Counted from the first letter of the stretch, positions 32,978 through 41,658 are shown. The stretch: DNA of 64,000 nt from Paenibacillus agri (GCF_013359945.1 NZ_JABWCS010000221.1:527973-591972); one strand, 5' to 3'. Notes: generated by a model not told the origin, from the letters alone. Numbers and translations: made by a program.

Positions 32978-33325
32978 ATGAGTACTGTGGTAAACGTTAA
33001 TGTGGCAGGAGTAGAGCAAAATGGACAGGGTCAGTCCTATTTTGACGGTGGTCTTGTGCAGTACATTGGATGGAGCATTATAGGAGCGTTAGTAACGGTA
33101 CTGACGTTGGGAATTTGCTATCCATGGGCCCTCGTTATGATTTACCGTTGGAAAGTCGAACATACCGTCATTGATGGTCGCCGTCAAAAGTTTGACGGTA
33201 CAGCAATACAGCTTTTCGGAAACTGGATTAAGTGGTGGGTTCTGTGCTTTATTACTGTAGGTATTTATTCTTTTTGGTTGTTCATAAAACTGGAACAGTG
33301 GAAGGTAAAGCATACTCATTTCTAA
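32978..33325 (+). CDS. DUF898-like membrane protein
   Basis: The protein is about 115 aa. After a short polar start it has two TM segments: YIGWSIIGALVTVLTLGICY and WVLCFITVGIYSFWLFIKL. The motif SYFDGG, the sequence YRWKVEHTVIDGRRQKFDG and the terminal KLEQWKVKHTHF are typical of this family. Both ATG 32972 and ATG 32978 are possible after GAGGA; the longer frame from 32933 is unlikely. Function unknown. Confidence 0.8.
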   Translation: MSTVVNVNVAGVEQNGQGQSYFDGGLVQYIGWSIIGALVTVLTLGICYPWALVMIYRWKVEHTVIDGRRQKFDGTAIQLFGNWIKWWVLCFITVGIYSFWLFIKLEQWKVKHTHF

Positions 33326-33992
33326 TACATATGCCTAAATGAACATAAGCATCGAAGTAAGCTAACTGGCTACATGGACAAATACCCGTCAACCTTAAGT
33401 GGTGGCGGGTATTTGTTTTAAATAGCAGCATTAGAAGCCTGTTGATAGCGTAACTGTTCAAGTGAAGAGCCCTGCATGAGCTACTTGTTTCACTTGAGAA
33501 GAAATCGAATTATCAACATATTTCTCAGCAAGCGTTGAAGTTTTCTCAACACGATCTCAATGGACCTGCACTCATCTCAACACTTTATCATATGCTGATT
33601 TCAAAATAGGTTAGGGTGGTGAAAATCAAAAATGATGTCATACAATTCATCTGTTCTTATTAGTGGTATTGCAGCATTTTCCGATGGGGTAAAAGCAACG
33701 TAATCAGTTAACGTTCAAATGCCCATCTGACGGTCAGAACCAAACCACATGAGCTAACCAAGCTAATTAGAAGAAAGCACCCATGCTAATGGTAAAGAAA
33801 CACCCCAAGCAAATCACACAAGCAAACGATAATCAAACTTTAACCAAACGACACAGAGAGATAACCGAATCACATAGAGAGATAACCAAAGTTAGGTCGA
33901 TCTCAATACTAATCGTATTTAGAATAGCGGGGATAGTGTCCTCACACTCGGAATTTAGGTTTGAACAATTTTATAAGAAGAGGTGATTATGT
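33326..33992. other. Intergenic region with one terminator, no supported gene
   Basis: A terminator follows the DUF898-like gene. Short coding-like pieces exist (for example a 31-codon frame ending near 33465 on the minus strand with VEKTSTLAEKYVDNSISSQV, without a start), but none is convincing. Direct repeats of GAGAGATAACC occur at 33854 and 33876. Confidence 0.4.
33379..33420 (+). terminator. Terminator after the DUF898-like gene
   Basis: AAATACCCG pairs with CGGGTATTT, followed by GTTTTA. Confidence 0.75.
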
Positions 33993-34250
33993 ATGTATTA
34001 TTGCATCGTTTGTTCACAAATACATCAAGGGAAAAATAGCCAAGGAAGTGTTTTCAAGAAAGGACTTTATGTAGACCCAGGAACTGGGGCAATGATCCAT
34101 TTGGGGATGTGCGAAGAAGAACACAGAGAAGCACAAGACAATATACAATTAACAATCGATAATGATTATGTGCAATTAAAAACCATTAATAGTTGGTTAC
34201 CCGTTCAGCAATCTGCTATGGAAAATTCGGAATTTAGCGAATATCATTAG
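33993..34250 (+). CDS. Small hypothetical protein with N-terminal CxxC
   Basis: The protein is 85 aa. It starts MYYCIVCSQIHQGKNSQGSV; the CxxC and a later Cys in LGMCEEEH could bind a metal. The remainder is acidic and without membrane segments. AGAGGTG lies 7 bases before ATG 33993. It is monocistronic with a terminator behind it. No family is recognised. Confidence 0.6.
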   Translation: MYYCIVCSQIHQGKNSQGSVFKKGLYVDPGTGAMIHLGMCEEEHREAQDNIQLTIDNDYVQLKTINSWLPVQQSAMENSEFSEYH

Positions 34251-34252
34251 GT

Positions 34253-34276
34253 GGCAAAAACGAGGTGGCAAAAACG
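34253..34276 (+). repeat. 14-bp tandem direct repeat
   Basis: AGGTGGCAAAAACG occurs twice head to tail just before the terminator of the small hypothetical gene. A recent slippage duplication is the likely origin. Confidence 0.6.
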
Positions 34277-34312
34277 GGTGATATCCTCAATGGAGGACAG
34301 CATCCGTTTTTT
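34274..34312 (+). terminator. Terminator of the small hypothetical gene
   Basis: ACGGGTG...TCCTC pairs with GGAGGA...CATCCGT, then TTTTTT. Confidence 0.75.
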
Positions 34313-34412
34313 GTGTGCATTTATTATATTTAATCTATTTCATTAATTTAATCGATTCATTTATTTCCATCAATTGCATCGTAAAGTTGGCCTAGCTCGC
34401 TGTCTTCCTAAA

Positions 34413-34618
34413 CTAAGGGCAAATTTGTACCTTAATTCAACCTTTTTAGGTCAAATTAAGGAAATAAGGGCATTTTTGTATGCTACTTTACTGAGAATCT
34501 GATTTAAAGCATGATATCAGAAGATTTAAGGTACAAAAATGCTCTTAAGTTGAGCTGGCCAACCTCTTCACAGAATTTAAGGTACGAAAATGCCGTTATT
34601 TAAACTTTGGTGAGGTAC
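34413..34618. repeat. Cluster of dispersed GGCATTTTTGTACCTTA-type repeats
   Basis: The motif TTAAGGTACAAAAATGC and its complement occur at about 34416-34436, 34469-34480, 34524-34542 and 34575-34594 in both orientations. A related array lies at 63767-63878. Inverted copies could form hairpins. The region has no gene. Confidence 0.65.
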
Positions 34619-35134
34619 AAGGCGATCTCCGTTTTATTCGAGTGGCACATTTTGCAGTTAGAATGCTTTGTATTGCTTTCTTTTGTCCATCGTATAAAGT
34701 TAACATTGTTATGGAGAATCGTAAATGGTGTTTTATAAATAGGCGCTCATAAAATGGCTCATGTAAATATAAAATTTGGTGTATTTGAAAATGAATATCC
34801 CCTTGATGCGTAAGGGGTTATAAACAAAAAATCGAGACCCTATTTCTAGGGTCTCTTTCATGGGAGAGGAGAAACCGGACGAAGAGCTTATGGGGAAACG
34901 TAAGCCTGCTCCGCGGTTGTCTACGACATTTTGTGATGTCGATAACTACATGATGTCCCGGCTTGCTCGATCTTATACATACGGCTTTAGAAATTGCTCG
35001 GAAAAGGTGGGATACCGCTAGATCCGACATAATGATACAAACTTTTTATTTCGGCGGGCGAATGTGGTACGATAGGCGTGAACTTGTGCCCTTTTTGGCA
35101 TAATAAACAGAGATATAAGCAGGTGAGCAAAGTC
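34619..35134. other. Intergenic region before rsmD
   Basis: It contains a perfect hairpin (next entry) and a 53-codon frame at 34860-35021 (MGEEKPDEELMGKRKPAP ...) with no ribosome-binding site, which I do not call a gene. A TACGAT near 35067 could be the rsmD -10. Nothing else is recognised. Confidence 0.4.
34834..34858. terminator. Hairpin with flanking A and T tracts
   Basis: GAGACCCTA-TTTC-TAGGGTCTC, preceded by AAAAAA and followed by TTTC, usable on either strand but better on the minus strand. Confidence 0.6.
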
Positions 35135-35743
35135 GTGAGAGTGGTATCGGGAAGTGCAAAGGGGAGGCCCCTTAAAAGTGTTCCGGGAAGTGGGACAAGG
35201 CCAACAACGGACAAGGTCAAGGAAGCGCTATTTAGCATGATTGGCCCTTATTTTGACGGGGGATCGGCGCTTGATTTGTTTGCCGGTACAGGCGGATTAG
35301 GGATAGAAGCCCTGAGCAGAGGCATGGACAAGGCCGTATTTGTGGATATGGAGCCTAAAAGCATAGACACGGTGCGTGCCAACCTGAAGGCAACCAAGCT
35401 TGAGAGTCAGGCAGAAGTTTACCGGAACGATGCGGGCAGAGCGATCAGCGCTTTGGAAAAACGGGGGAGACGGTTCGATCTGGTGTTTTTGGATCCGCCC
35501 TACCGGTTGAAGCACGGGGATGAGCTGATGCTGGCTTTAGCGGAAAAAGGGCTGCTGGAAGAAGATGCGACGATCGTCCTTGAACATGAATCAGGATATG
35601 ACTACCCTGAGGATATCAAGGGATTCTACAGAGTACGGCAAGCTGTGTACGGAGAAACGACAGTCTCGATTTATCAGTATGAAGCCGCTGGACCGGATGA
35701 AACCGGAAGCGGTGGGGAGGAACAGGATGAGTCAGCCAATTAG
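35135..35743 (+). CDS. rsmD: 16S rRNA (guanine(966)-N(2))-methyltransferase RsmD
   Basis: The protein is about 202 aa. The N-terminus VRVVSGSAKGRPLKSVPGSG is the family hallmark, then the SAM-binding ALDLFAGTGGLGIEALSRG and the catalytic FLDPPYR. It methylates N2 of G966 in 16S rRNA. GTG 35135 follows AGGTGAG by 7 bases; upstream in-frame residues from 35078 are not family-like. A short acidic C-terminal tail (DETGSGGEEQDESAN) overlaps coaD by 17 bases. Confidence 0.95.
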   Translation: MRVVSGSAKGRPLKSVPGSGTRPTTDKVKEALFSMIGPYFDGGSALDLFAGTGGLGIEALSRGMDKAVFVDMEPKSIDTVRANLKATKLESQAEVYRNDAGRAISALEKRGRRFDLVFLDPPYRLKHGDELMLALAEKGLLEEDATIVLEHESGYDYPEDIKGFYRVRQAVYGETTVSIYQYEAAGPDETGSGGEEQDESAN

Positions 35744-36242
35744 AAAAGAACGTATTGCCATATATCCGGGAACGTTTGATCCGGTCACCATGGGGCATAT
35801 GGATATTATTCATCGTGCGGCCAAGCAGTTTGACCGTCTGATCGTAGCGGTGCTGAACAATTTAAGCAAAAACCCGTTGTTCACCGTGGAGGAACGTACT
35901 GACCTGCTGCGCCAGGCTACAGCGGACATCCCTAACGTGGAGATCGACAGCTTCAGGGATCTGCTAGTTAACTATGTCCGGCAAAAAGATGCACAGGTCA
36001 TCGTACGTGGAATACGCACCGTAACGGATTTTGAATATGAATTGCAGAATGCTTCCATTAATCATAGTCTTAGTCCGACAGCGGAGACTATTTTTATGAT
36101 GACTAACCCGAAATATTCTTATCTAAGTTCCAGTGTGGTGAAGGAAATTGCCCATTTCGGCGGTAATGTCACTGAGTTTGTCACACCCGAGGTAGAGCAA
36201 GCGATGAAGCTCAAGTTCAACCGGAACGCCGACGAAGTGTAG
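35727..36242 (+). CDS. coaD: Phosphopantetheine adenylyltransferase CoaD
   Basis: The protein is about 171 aa. The nucleotidyltransferase motif YPGTFDPVTMGHMDII contains TxGH. Also present are VRGIRTVTDFEYE and the C-terminal YLSSSVVKEIA (ISSTxxR position). It catalyses the fourth step of coenzyme A synthesis, phosphopantetheine to dephospho-CoA. ATG 35727 follows GGGGAGG. It is co-transcribed with rsmD and overlaps the convergent ylbJ gene by 26 bases. Confidence 0.97.
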   Translation: MSQPIRKERIAIYPGTFDPVTMGHMDIIHRAAKQFDRLIVAVLNNLSKNPLFTVEERTDLLRQATADIPNVEIDSFRDLLVNYVRQKDAQVIVRGIRTVTDFEYELQNASINHSLSPTAETIFMMTNPKYSYLSSSVVKEIAHFGGNVTEFVTPEVEQAMKLKFNRNADEV

Positions 36243-37458
36243 TAAAGAGATACACTGCACCAGAAAGCAGCATGAGCAGGGCTAGCAGGGCGATTTGTAC
36301 ACCCAGTAGCTGCGGAAATGCGCTCCATAATGTATAAGTCTGTACGTCTCCGGCGGGCAGAATTTGTGTTCCCGTAAAAGTCGGCAGGCTCTTCTCTTGC
36401 AGTGACATAAGCGGCTTCCAGAGCAGCAGGGTCAATACAAAAGCGTAGCTGCCGTGCAGCAGACGGACTGCTGCGAATGGCAGGAGCCGTATACCTGCTG
36501 ATTTTAGCAGTGTCAGCACCTGAAGCTGTGCACAGATGCCGCTCCAGCCCAGCGCTGCCGACAGCAGGGCGAAGCCCAGGATACCGGCTGTTCCGTTCGG
36601 TGATGAAGCGGCATTAGCTCCAGCTGTCTCATTGATGCCGGTCAAAGCCTGGGTCCCCAAGTGAAGCTCCAGCAGACTGGCCGGCAAGGCTGCGGGCAGT
36701 CCGGGGAACAAGCGGACCAGGATGTTGATGATTACGGCGAACATAATAATGTAACCACCTACGACCATCAGGTTCTGTACCGCATTGCCTACAGCTTCGC
36801 CCAGCAGCTTGCCGAAGCTCCGGCCATCTTGTGCCCGGGCATGAGCAGCAGCATTCGTGACCCGGTGATACAGAGAGTCTCGCTTGCTGTGCGATACGGT
36901 CGCCGGAGCAGGTGGCTTTGAAGGCTGCCACCCCAGCCGGGCTGCAGTGAAGCCTGCCAGTAGGCCCGCCAGCCAATGCAGGACCAGCAGGCTATAGCCT
37001 GCTGCAGGATTGTGCAGCAGCGCTGCTCCGATAACGATAAGCAGCGTTACAGGACTTGCAAAATGGACGAGCGAGGCGAGCCTTCCCGCTTCTTTGCCAG
37101 TAAGGCTGCCCTGCTTGTGAAGCTGGAGGACGCCCCCGGCACCGCCGGGGAATCCGGCAGTGGCCCCCAGGGCAAGCGTCCAGCCACCGGCCCCGGGTAG
37201 CCGGAAGACCCGCGTCATCAGCGGTTCCAATAGCACGCCGATTCCGTGTACAAAGCCTGATGCGGTCAGCATCTCTGACAGCATCAGGAATGGCAGCAGC
37301 GCCGGGAAGACGAGGCTCCACCAGAGCTTAAGCCCTTGCAGCGAGGCTGCAAAGGACGACTCTGGCGAAGCCACGATGGCTGCGGCGAGCAGAATGGCCA
37401 GCATCCCGGAGAGAAACGGGATGGACCGGACTCCGAGCCTGCGTATTTTAGTGTTCAT
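36217..37458 (-). CDS. ylbJ: Sporulation integral membrane protein YlbJ
   Basis: The protein is about 413 aa with around eight TM helices. It has the nucleoside-recognition (Gate)-type core LKLWWSLVFPALLPFLMLSE, the conserved ATAGFPGGAGGVLQLHKQG and MVVGGYIIMFAVIINILV. YlbJ is a sporulation-specific membrane protein needed for spore cortex formation in B. subtilis. Start ATG 37458 follows GAGGTGATC; the GTG at 37470 overlaps that site. The gene is GC-rich and lies opposite coaD and sepM, as ylbJ does next to ylbI-ylbM in Bacilli. Confidence 0.92.
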   Translation of the reverse strand: MNTKIRRLGVRSIPFLSGMLAILLAAAIVASPESSFAASLQGLKLWWSLVFPALLPFLMLSEMLTASGFVHGIGVLLEPLMTRVFRLPGAGGWTLALGATAGFPGGAGGVLQLHKQGSLTGKEAGRLASLVHFASPVTLLIVIGAALLHNPAAGYSLLVLHWLAGLLAGFTAARLGWQPSKPPAPATVSHSKRDSLYHRVTNAAAHARAQDGRSFGKLLGEAVGNAVQNLMVVGGYIIMFAVIINILVRLFPGLPAALPASLLELHLGTQALTGINETAGANAASSPNGTAGILGFALLSAALGWSGICAQLQVLTLLKSAGIRLLPFAAVRLLHGSYAFVLTLLLWKPLMSLQEKSLPTFTGTQILPAGDVQTYTLWSAFPQLLGVQIALLALLMLLSGAVYLFTTLRRRSG

Positions 37459-37521
37459 TTCTGGGATCACCTCTTCATAACTTAGGACAGGGTGGTAATG
37501 TTATCAATTTATGCAGGGGAG

Positions 37522-37560
37522 ACAACCGTCATGCCAAAGGCTGGTGGCGGTGTCTTTTTG
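37522..37560 (+). terminator. Terminator-like hairpin upstream of sepM
   Basis: GACA-CCG-CA arms (GACAACCGTCAT against GTGGCGGTGTC) followed by TTTTTG. It comes directly before a dispersed repeat copy, as at the rnc-smc junction. Confidence 0.5.
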
Positions 37561-37590
37561 AAATATAAGGATTTATATGTTTTACGCTAG
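37559..37590 (+). repeat. Partial copy of a dispersed hairpin repeat
   Basis: GAAATATAAGGATTTATATG then TTTTACGCT. The same sequence with two changes starts at 48050, where it continues into a longer double-hairpin unit. Both follow a terminator ending in TTTTTG. Confidence 0.65.
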
Positions 37591-37615
37591 AGTCAGGGGA
37601 AAGAAGGGAACAACC

Positions 37616-38653
37616 GTGAAACAACTGAAGCGCCGGGCAGGACTTCGCTCTATAGTCTACCTTTGCACGTTTATAGTGGTCGTTTATGTATTTGTATTTA
37701 TGAGTACGCCATACATCATGTACCAGCCGGGCAGCGCTTCGGAGGTCGCTCCGATGATTAAGGTGGAGAATGGTGATCCCGCCGAACAAGGAACCTTCAT
37801 GATGACGACGGTTTCGGCCAGTTATGCCAATGTGGCGTTACTGGTGGCTAATATGTTCAACAGCAATGCAGAAATTGCCCGTAAGGATACGCGGCTTGGA
37901 GATAAGTCTGAAGCAGAATATGCAGCAGAACAGGTCTATTATATGAACAGCTCTCAGTCTCTGGCAGTGCAGGCAGCCTATCATGCGGCAGGCATTCCTT
38001 ATAAGGATGTTACCGACTATCTCTATGTGTTCTCCGTTCCTAATCAGAGCAACAAGAGCCAGTTCCAGCCGGGAGACAAGATCTTGAATGTGGATGGTAA
38101 ACCGGTAACGGATCCGGCGGCCCTCTCTACCCTGTTATCTGCGCGAAGCATTGGCGATAAGGTGAAAGTAACGTTGCAGCGTGCGGATAAGAAGCTGGAA
38201 GAAGAAGTTACGCTTGTAGAAGTGAAGGATAAAGACGCGGCAGCTGGGCGTCCGGGTCTAGGTGTGGTCATTGGTGCGGTTCAAAGAGTGGAGCCTCAGG
38301 AACCTGGGAAAAGCGTAAGCTTTGTCAACACAGATGTTGGCGGTCCCTCGGCAGGTCTGATGTTTACGATGGAAATTTACAATCGTTTGACGCCTGGTGA
38401 TCTTACCAAAGGACATCGGGTAGCCGGAACCGGCACCATTGATGCAGATGGTGTGGTAGGACCGATTGGCGGGGTGAAGCACAAAATTGTAGCCGCCGAC
38501 CGGGCTGGAGCGGAGTTTTTCTTCGTGCCTGTCAAAAATTACGATGAAGCTAAGACGAAAGCGGATAAGATCGGGACAGCTATGAAGCTGGTACCCGTAT
38601 CTACGCTTACAGAGGCACTGGATTATATGAAAAAGCTTCCGGTCAAACCCTGA
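37616..38653 (+). CDS. sepM: SepM/YlbL-family membrane serine protease (PDZ plus Lon-type domain)
   Basis: The protein is about 345 aa: an N-terminal TM helix (IVYLCTFIVVVYVFVFMST), a PDZ domain (~residues 135-205; FQPGDKILNVDGKPVTDP) and a Lon-type protease domain with the Ser-Lys dyad, Ser in VGGPSAGLMFTME and Lys in PIGGVKHKIVAADRAGA. Streptococcal SepM processes a competence pheromone; the Bacillus homologue YlbL acts on a cell-division inhibitor. The start is GTG 37616 after GAAGGGA. Its 3' end overlaps tmcAL by 11 bases. Confidence 0.93.
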   Translation: MKQLKRRAGLRSIVYLCTFIVVVYVFVFMSTPYIMYQPGSASEVAPMIKVENGDPAEQGTFMMTTVSASYANVALLVANMFNSNAEIARKDTRLGDKSEAEYAAEQVYYMNSSQSLAVQAAYHAAGIPYKDVTDYLYVFSVPNQSNKSQFQPGDKILNVDGKPVTDPAALSTLLSARSIGDKVKVTLQRADKKLEEEVTLVEVKDKDAAAGRPGLGVVIGAVQRVEPQEPGKSVSFVNTDVGGPSAGLMFTMEIYNRLTPGDLTKGHRVAGTGTIDADGVVGPIGGVKHKIVAADRAGAEFFFVPVKNYDEAKTKADKIGTAMKLVPVSTLTEALDYMKKLPVKP

Positions 38654-39887
38654 CCGGAGGCTCCAGATAATCGCGGTACAGGTCCGCGCGCAAGGGGTGC
38701 TGGAAGGCACCGGCATAAGCAGCAGCGGCCTGAATATCACGGGTAAGCTGTGGATGGGGGCAAAGCGCAGGCCGCAAGACGACGGGCAGGGTAGCGCTTT
38801 GCTTCATTTTTTTGAGCAGAGGCCGGCCGCTTTCCCGAAAGCCGAGGACACGGATATAGCCGGGACCCTCTGCCAGTGCGGAAGAAGCCAGTTCCTCCTT
38901 GCTGTGCCCCAGCAGAAGATGGAGCAATAGCCGCTGGAGGCGAGTGCGGGTGTAGCGTTTACTCTTCACCGACTGGAGCAGGTGCTCTATCGTGAACTGC
39001 TCGAGCTCGGGCATGACGCGGAGCAGACGATTCTCCAGGCCTTCATTCATGTCATGGAAGGACCGCAGCTCGTCTGCGGTGCGGGTAGAGAGCAGATGGC
39101 GCAGAGGGATGCGGAAGCTCTCCCAGTCCAGTGGGCCGCGGCCAGCCGCGCGCTCGCGCTCAAGGATGGACAGGCTATATTCCGGCATATAGGGTGCCGG
39201 AGAACCGCCTTCTCCCAGCAGCCGGCGGATAGCCGTGGCGCTGGCGATCGAGGAGCCGTGCTGGAGCGGATCATGGAAGCCTGCGCCGGTCCGCGGCACA
39301 GTAAGCGGAGTGATCTTGCTCTTTAGCCGCTGGAGCGCGATGAGATAATGCAAGCCGAGGCTGTTGTTCGGCTGGCGCAGAAGCTCAGCTGCGCTGCCGC
39401 CGTCCGGTTTCTCCTCTCCCAGGAGAAACCCCTCCCAGGCGACCGCCGCCGCTGCGCTGTAGGCGGCGGGAAAGCTCTCTCCGAGCGCCATGCGGCGGCG
39501 GATTTCGCCCTGAAGCTCGCTGCTCTCGTCGGCGAGGTATGCCGCGAGGGGCAGCAGCGAGCCCAAAGTGCCGGCTTCGGAGCCGAAGCACAGGCTGTCC
39601 ACGACTCCGGTCGCTTCCAGCAGGGCCACGGCTCCGTGGGCGAACCATTCTGCCGGCTGAACGGCATAGGCCACCGGCAGCTCAAGCACGAGATCGGCGC
39701 CCATATGGAGCGCCATCTCCGTGCGGGCCTGCTTGCTCACCGCCGCCGGCTCGCCGCGCTGGGTGAAGGGGCCGCTCATCACTACAACTGTGTGCTCGGC
39801 GCCGGAGATCTTTTTCGCCTCTCTATAATGATGAACATGCCCGTTATGTAAAGGATTATATTCTGCAATAATACCTACCGTTGTCAC
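38643..39887 (-). CDS. tmcAL: tRNA(Met) cytidine acetate ligase TmcAL (YlbM)
   Basis: The protein is 414 aa. The nucleotidyltransferase start MTTVGIIAEYNPLHNGHVHH contains the HxGH motif, followed by VMSGPFTQRGEPA and ADLVLELPVAYAVQPAEWFA. TmcAL acetylates the wobble cytidine of elongator tRNA-Met using acetate and ATP. This gene is strikingly GC-rich compared with its neighbours. It is divergent from yceD across a 160-base promoter region. Confidence 0.95.
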   Translation of the reverse strand: MTTVGIIAEYNPLHNGHVHHYREAKKISGAEHTVVVMSGPFTQRGEPAAVSKQARTEMALHMGADLVLELPVAYAVQPAEWFAHGAVALLEATGVVDSLCFGSEAGTLGSLLPLAAYLADESSELQGEIRRRMALGESFPAAYSAAAAVAWEGFLLGEEKPDGGSAAELLRQPNNSLGLHYLIALQRLKSKITPLTVPRTGAGFHDPLQHGSSIASATAIRRLLGEGGSPAPYMPEYSLSILERERAAGRGPLDWESFRIPLRHLLSTRTADELRSFHDMNEGLENRLLRVMPELEQFTIEHLLQSVKSKRYTRTRLQRLLLHLLLGHSKEELASSALAEGPGYIRVLGFRESGRPLLKKMKQSATLPVVLRPALCPHPQLTRDIQAAAAYAGAFQHPLRADLYRDYLEPPVRV

Positions 39888-39990
39888 GGATACCTCACTC
39901 CTGTATTGTTATAATAGTCGGCTTTTGGCTCCTGCCAATAGTTATATCATAATTCTCCGTCTTTTCTGAAACAATATAAAGGGAAAATGG

Positions 39991-40020
39991 TTGACAAAGC
40001 TAACCAATGCTAGGTATAAT
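39991..40020 (+). promoter_or_regulatory. Sigma-A promoter of yceD-rpmF
   Basis: TTGACA (39991-39996), an 18-base spacer and TATAAT (40015-40020), 27 bases before the yceD start. Confidence 0.85.
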
Positions 40021-40047
40021 AAATTTTGTTTGTTTGGAGTGATACTG

Positions 40048-40560
40048 ATGAAGATTCACTTTCGCAAAATTGCGAATGCCGACGAACCCTTGCAGATCCA
40101 TGAAACCATGGATGTAAGCGAGGTTGTCAGAGGGCGTAAGGATATTCTGGACATTAGCCCCCTCTCAGTTAACCTTAATGCGCTGCCCGCGGGTACCGAT
40201 CAGGTGAACGTGGTGGGAACGCTGAGTGGAGATGTGGACATGTTATGTGGCCGCTGTCTCAATGAGGCTCATAGTCATTTGAAGATTCCTTTTGCCGAGA
40301 CTTTCAAGTGGCTGAAGCAGCCAGATCTTCCGGAAGAAGATGAAGATGATGAACTCATCTACGTCAAGGACGAGATTGTGGATCTTGTTCCGCATCTGGA
40401 AGAAACTTTCGTACTGCACTTGCCGGATTCGGCATTGTGCAAGGCAGACTGTCTTGGTCTTTGTCAGACTTGCGGACAAAATTTGAACGAAGGCACCTGC
40501 AGTTGCGACAACACAGTGGTCGATCCTCGACTTGCTGGGTTGAAAGACTTTTTCAAATGA
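40048..40560 (+). CDS. yceD: YceD-family (DUF177) protein
   Basis: The protein is about 170 aa. Two Cys pairs are visible, CGRCLNEA near residue 70 and CLGLCQTCGQNLNEGTCSC near the end, typical of YceD. It lies directly upstream of rpmF, the conserved arrangement in bacteria, and YceD-like proteins are linked to 23S rRNA and ribosome accumulation. ATG 40048 follows TTTGGAGTGA; the longer frame from 39991 would start inside the promoter. Confidence 0.93.
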   Translation: MKIHFRKIANADEPLQIHETMDVSEVVRGRKDILDISPLSVNLNALPAGTDQVNVVGTLSGDVDMLCGRCLNEAHSHLKIPFAETFKWLKQPDLPEEDEDDELIYVKDEIVDLVPHLEETFVLHLPDSALCKADCLGLCQTCGQNLNEGTCSCDNTVVDPRLAGLKDFFK

Positions 40561-40622
40561 TACATTAAATGAACCTGTCTTCCGCGCTTCGCGGGTTAAA
40601 ACAAATTAGGAGGTGGAATCAC

Positions 40623-40796
40623 ATGGCAGTACCTCAACGTAGAACGTCCAAGACACGCCGTGACAAACGTCGCACTCACTTTAAATTGGCTGTGCCAGGC
40701 ATGGTTAAATGTGAACAATGCGGAGAATTGAAGCTTGCTCACCACGTATGCAAAGTGTGCGGAACGTACAAAGCAAGAGAAATCATCAAGCAATAG
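40623..40796 (+). CDS. rpmF: 50S ribosomal protein L32
   Basis: A 57-aa basic protein: MAVPQRRTSKTRRDKRRTHF, then a zinc ribbon with CEQCGE and CKVCGTY. Both CxxC pairs are intact, so this is the zinc-binding form of L32. AGGAGGTG lies 7 bases before ATG 40623. Confidence 0.98.
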   Translation: MAVPQRRTSKTRRDKRRTHFKLAVPGMVKCEQCGELKLAHHVCKVCGTYKAREIIKQ

Positions 40797-40810
40797 TTTT
40801 TGGCGAGATG

Positions 40811-40851
40811 ACGAGCGCTCTCCTTTTATTATAAGAGGAGGGCGTTTCTTT
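40811..40851 (+). terminator. Terminator of yceD-rpmF
   Basis: GAGCGCTCTCCT pairs with AGGAGGGCGTTTC across an AT-rich loop, followed by TTTT. Confidence 0.8.
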
Positions 40852-40932
40852 TAATCATTAACTTACATAGTTTTAGATACAAATGAGAAGCCGCTTTGGA
40901 AGTCAATGCTTTATTTTTCCGGCGGCATGCTT

Positions 40933-40960
40933 TATACTACATATTAGTACCTGGTTCTAA
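40933..40960 (+). promoter_or_regulatory. fapR promoter -10 and FapR operator
   Basis: TATACT (40933-40938) is followed by TTAGTACCTGGTTCTAA (40944-40960), which matches the FapR box known from B. subtilis (TTAGTACC-x-GxTACTAA type). FapR releases this site when malonyl-CoA binds, so the whole lipid operon should respond to malonyl-CoA. Confidence 0.88.
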
Positions 40961-41061
40961 AATGAAGTTATAAGATTTTATATCCATATAGACAGCGGCC
41001 ATTGTGTGGCCGGATGCTTTTGTTTTCAGCACGTGCCAGGAGGTGAGCCGCCATCGAGCGG

Positions 41062-41658
41062 ATGTCTAAAAAGGATCGTCAGCAGCATATGCTTCAGATT
41101 ATCGGAAGCAATCCTTTCATGACTGACCGGGAACTGACCCGGCAGTTGAAGGTGAGCATTCAGACGATTCGTCTGGATCGGATGGAGCTTGGGATTCCGG
41201 AGCTGCGTGAGCGTATGAAGCAGATGGCTGAGCATTCCTATGATCAGGTGCGCTCACTGCCTGCGGATGAAGTGATAGGGGATATAGTAGACTTGCAGCT
41301 CGACAGGAGCGGCATTTCAATATTTGAGATTAGTGAGGATCATGTCTTCTCCAGAAACGGCATTGCACGCGGACATTACGTATTCGCCCAGGCCAATTCG
41401 CTTGCAGTCGCCGTGATTGACGATGAGATTGCCCTGACGGCTTCAGCTGATATCCGTTTCTTGCGTATGATTCATTTGGGAGAGAAATGCATTGCCAAAG
41501 CTCAGGTGCGTTCGCTCGCTGGGCGCGGAGGCAAGGCTGAAGTGGATGTATTCACATATGTTGGTGAGGAAATGGTGTTTCAGGGCCATTTTATCGTGTA
41601 TCGGTCTGCAGTTGAAGAAAACAGCGAAGGGGGAAACCGCAGTGCGGATCGCCATTGA
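41062..41658 (+). CDS. fapR: Fatty acid and phospholipid biosynthesis repressor FapR
   Basis: The protein is about 198 aa. The DeoR-like helix-turn-helix is MTDRELTRQLKVSIQTIRLD, followed by the linker ELGIPELRERMKQMAE and a hot-dog-fold malonyl-CoA-binding domain (HVFSRNGIARGHYVFAQANS). ATG 41062 is 16 bases from the strong AGGAGGTG. An in-frame ATC at 41053 would be ideally spaced, so three extra residues from a non-standard start are possible. First gene of the lipid operon, overlapping plsX by 17 bases. Confidence 0.96.
   Translation: MSKKDRQQHMLQIIGSNPFMTDRELTRQLKVSIQTIRLDRMELGIPELRERMKQMAEHSYDQVRSLPADEVIGDIVDLQLDRSGISIFEISEDHVFSRNGIARGHYVFAQANSLAVAVIDDEIALTASADIRFLRMIHLGEKCIAKAQVRSLAGRGGKAEVDVFTYVGEEMVFQGHFIVYRSAVEENSEGGNRSADRH

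Noticed and set aside
33838..33895. Possible CRISPR-like repeats (GAGAGATAACC)
   Set aside because: Only two short copies with 11-base spacing, and no cas genes in the window.
33783..33986. 67-codon frame with HREITESHREIT repeat
   Set aside because: Low-complexity, no ribosome-binding site, and produced by short direct repeats.
34860..35021. 53-codon frame MGEEKPDEELMGKRKPAP... before rsmD
   Set aside because: It starts right behind a terminator hairpin with no ribosome-binding site, and no family is recognisable. Kept only as a note.
34619..35134. Possible structured RNA before rsmD
   Set aside because: Several small hairpins exist, but no match to a T-box, riboswitch or known ncRNA layout could be made by eye.
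38970..39850. Many long open frames on both strands inside tmcAL
   Set aside because: The gene is GC-rich, which suppresses stops in shadow frames. TmcAL signatures identify the real frame.
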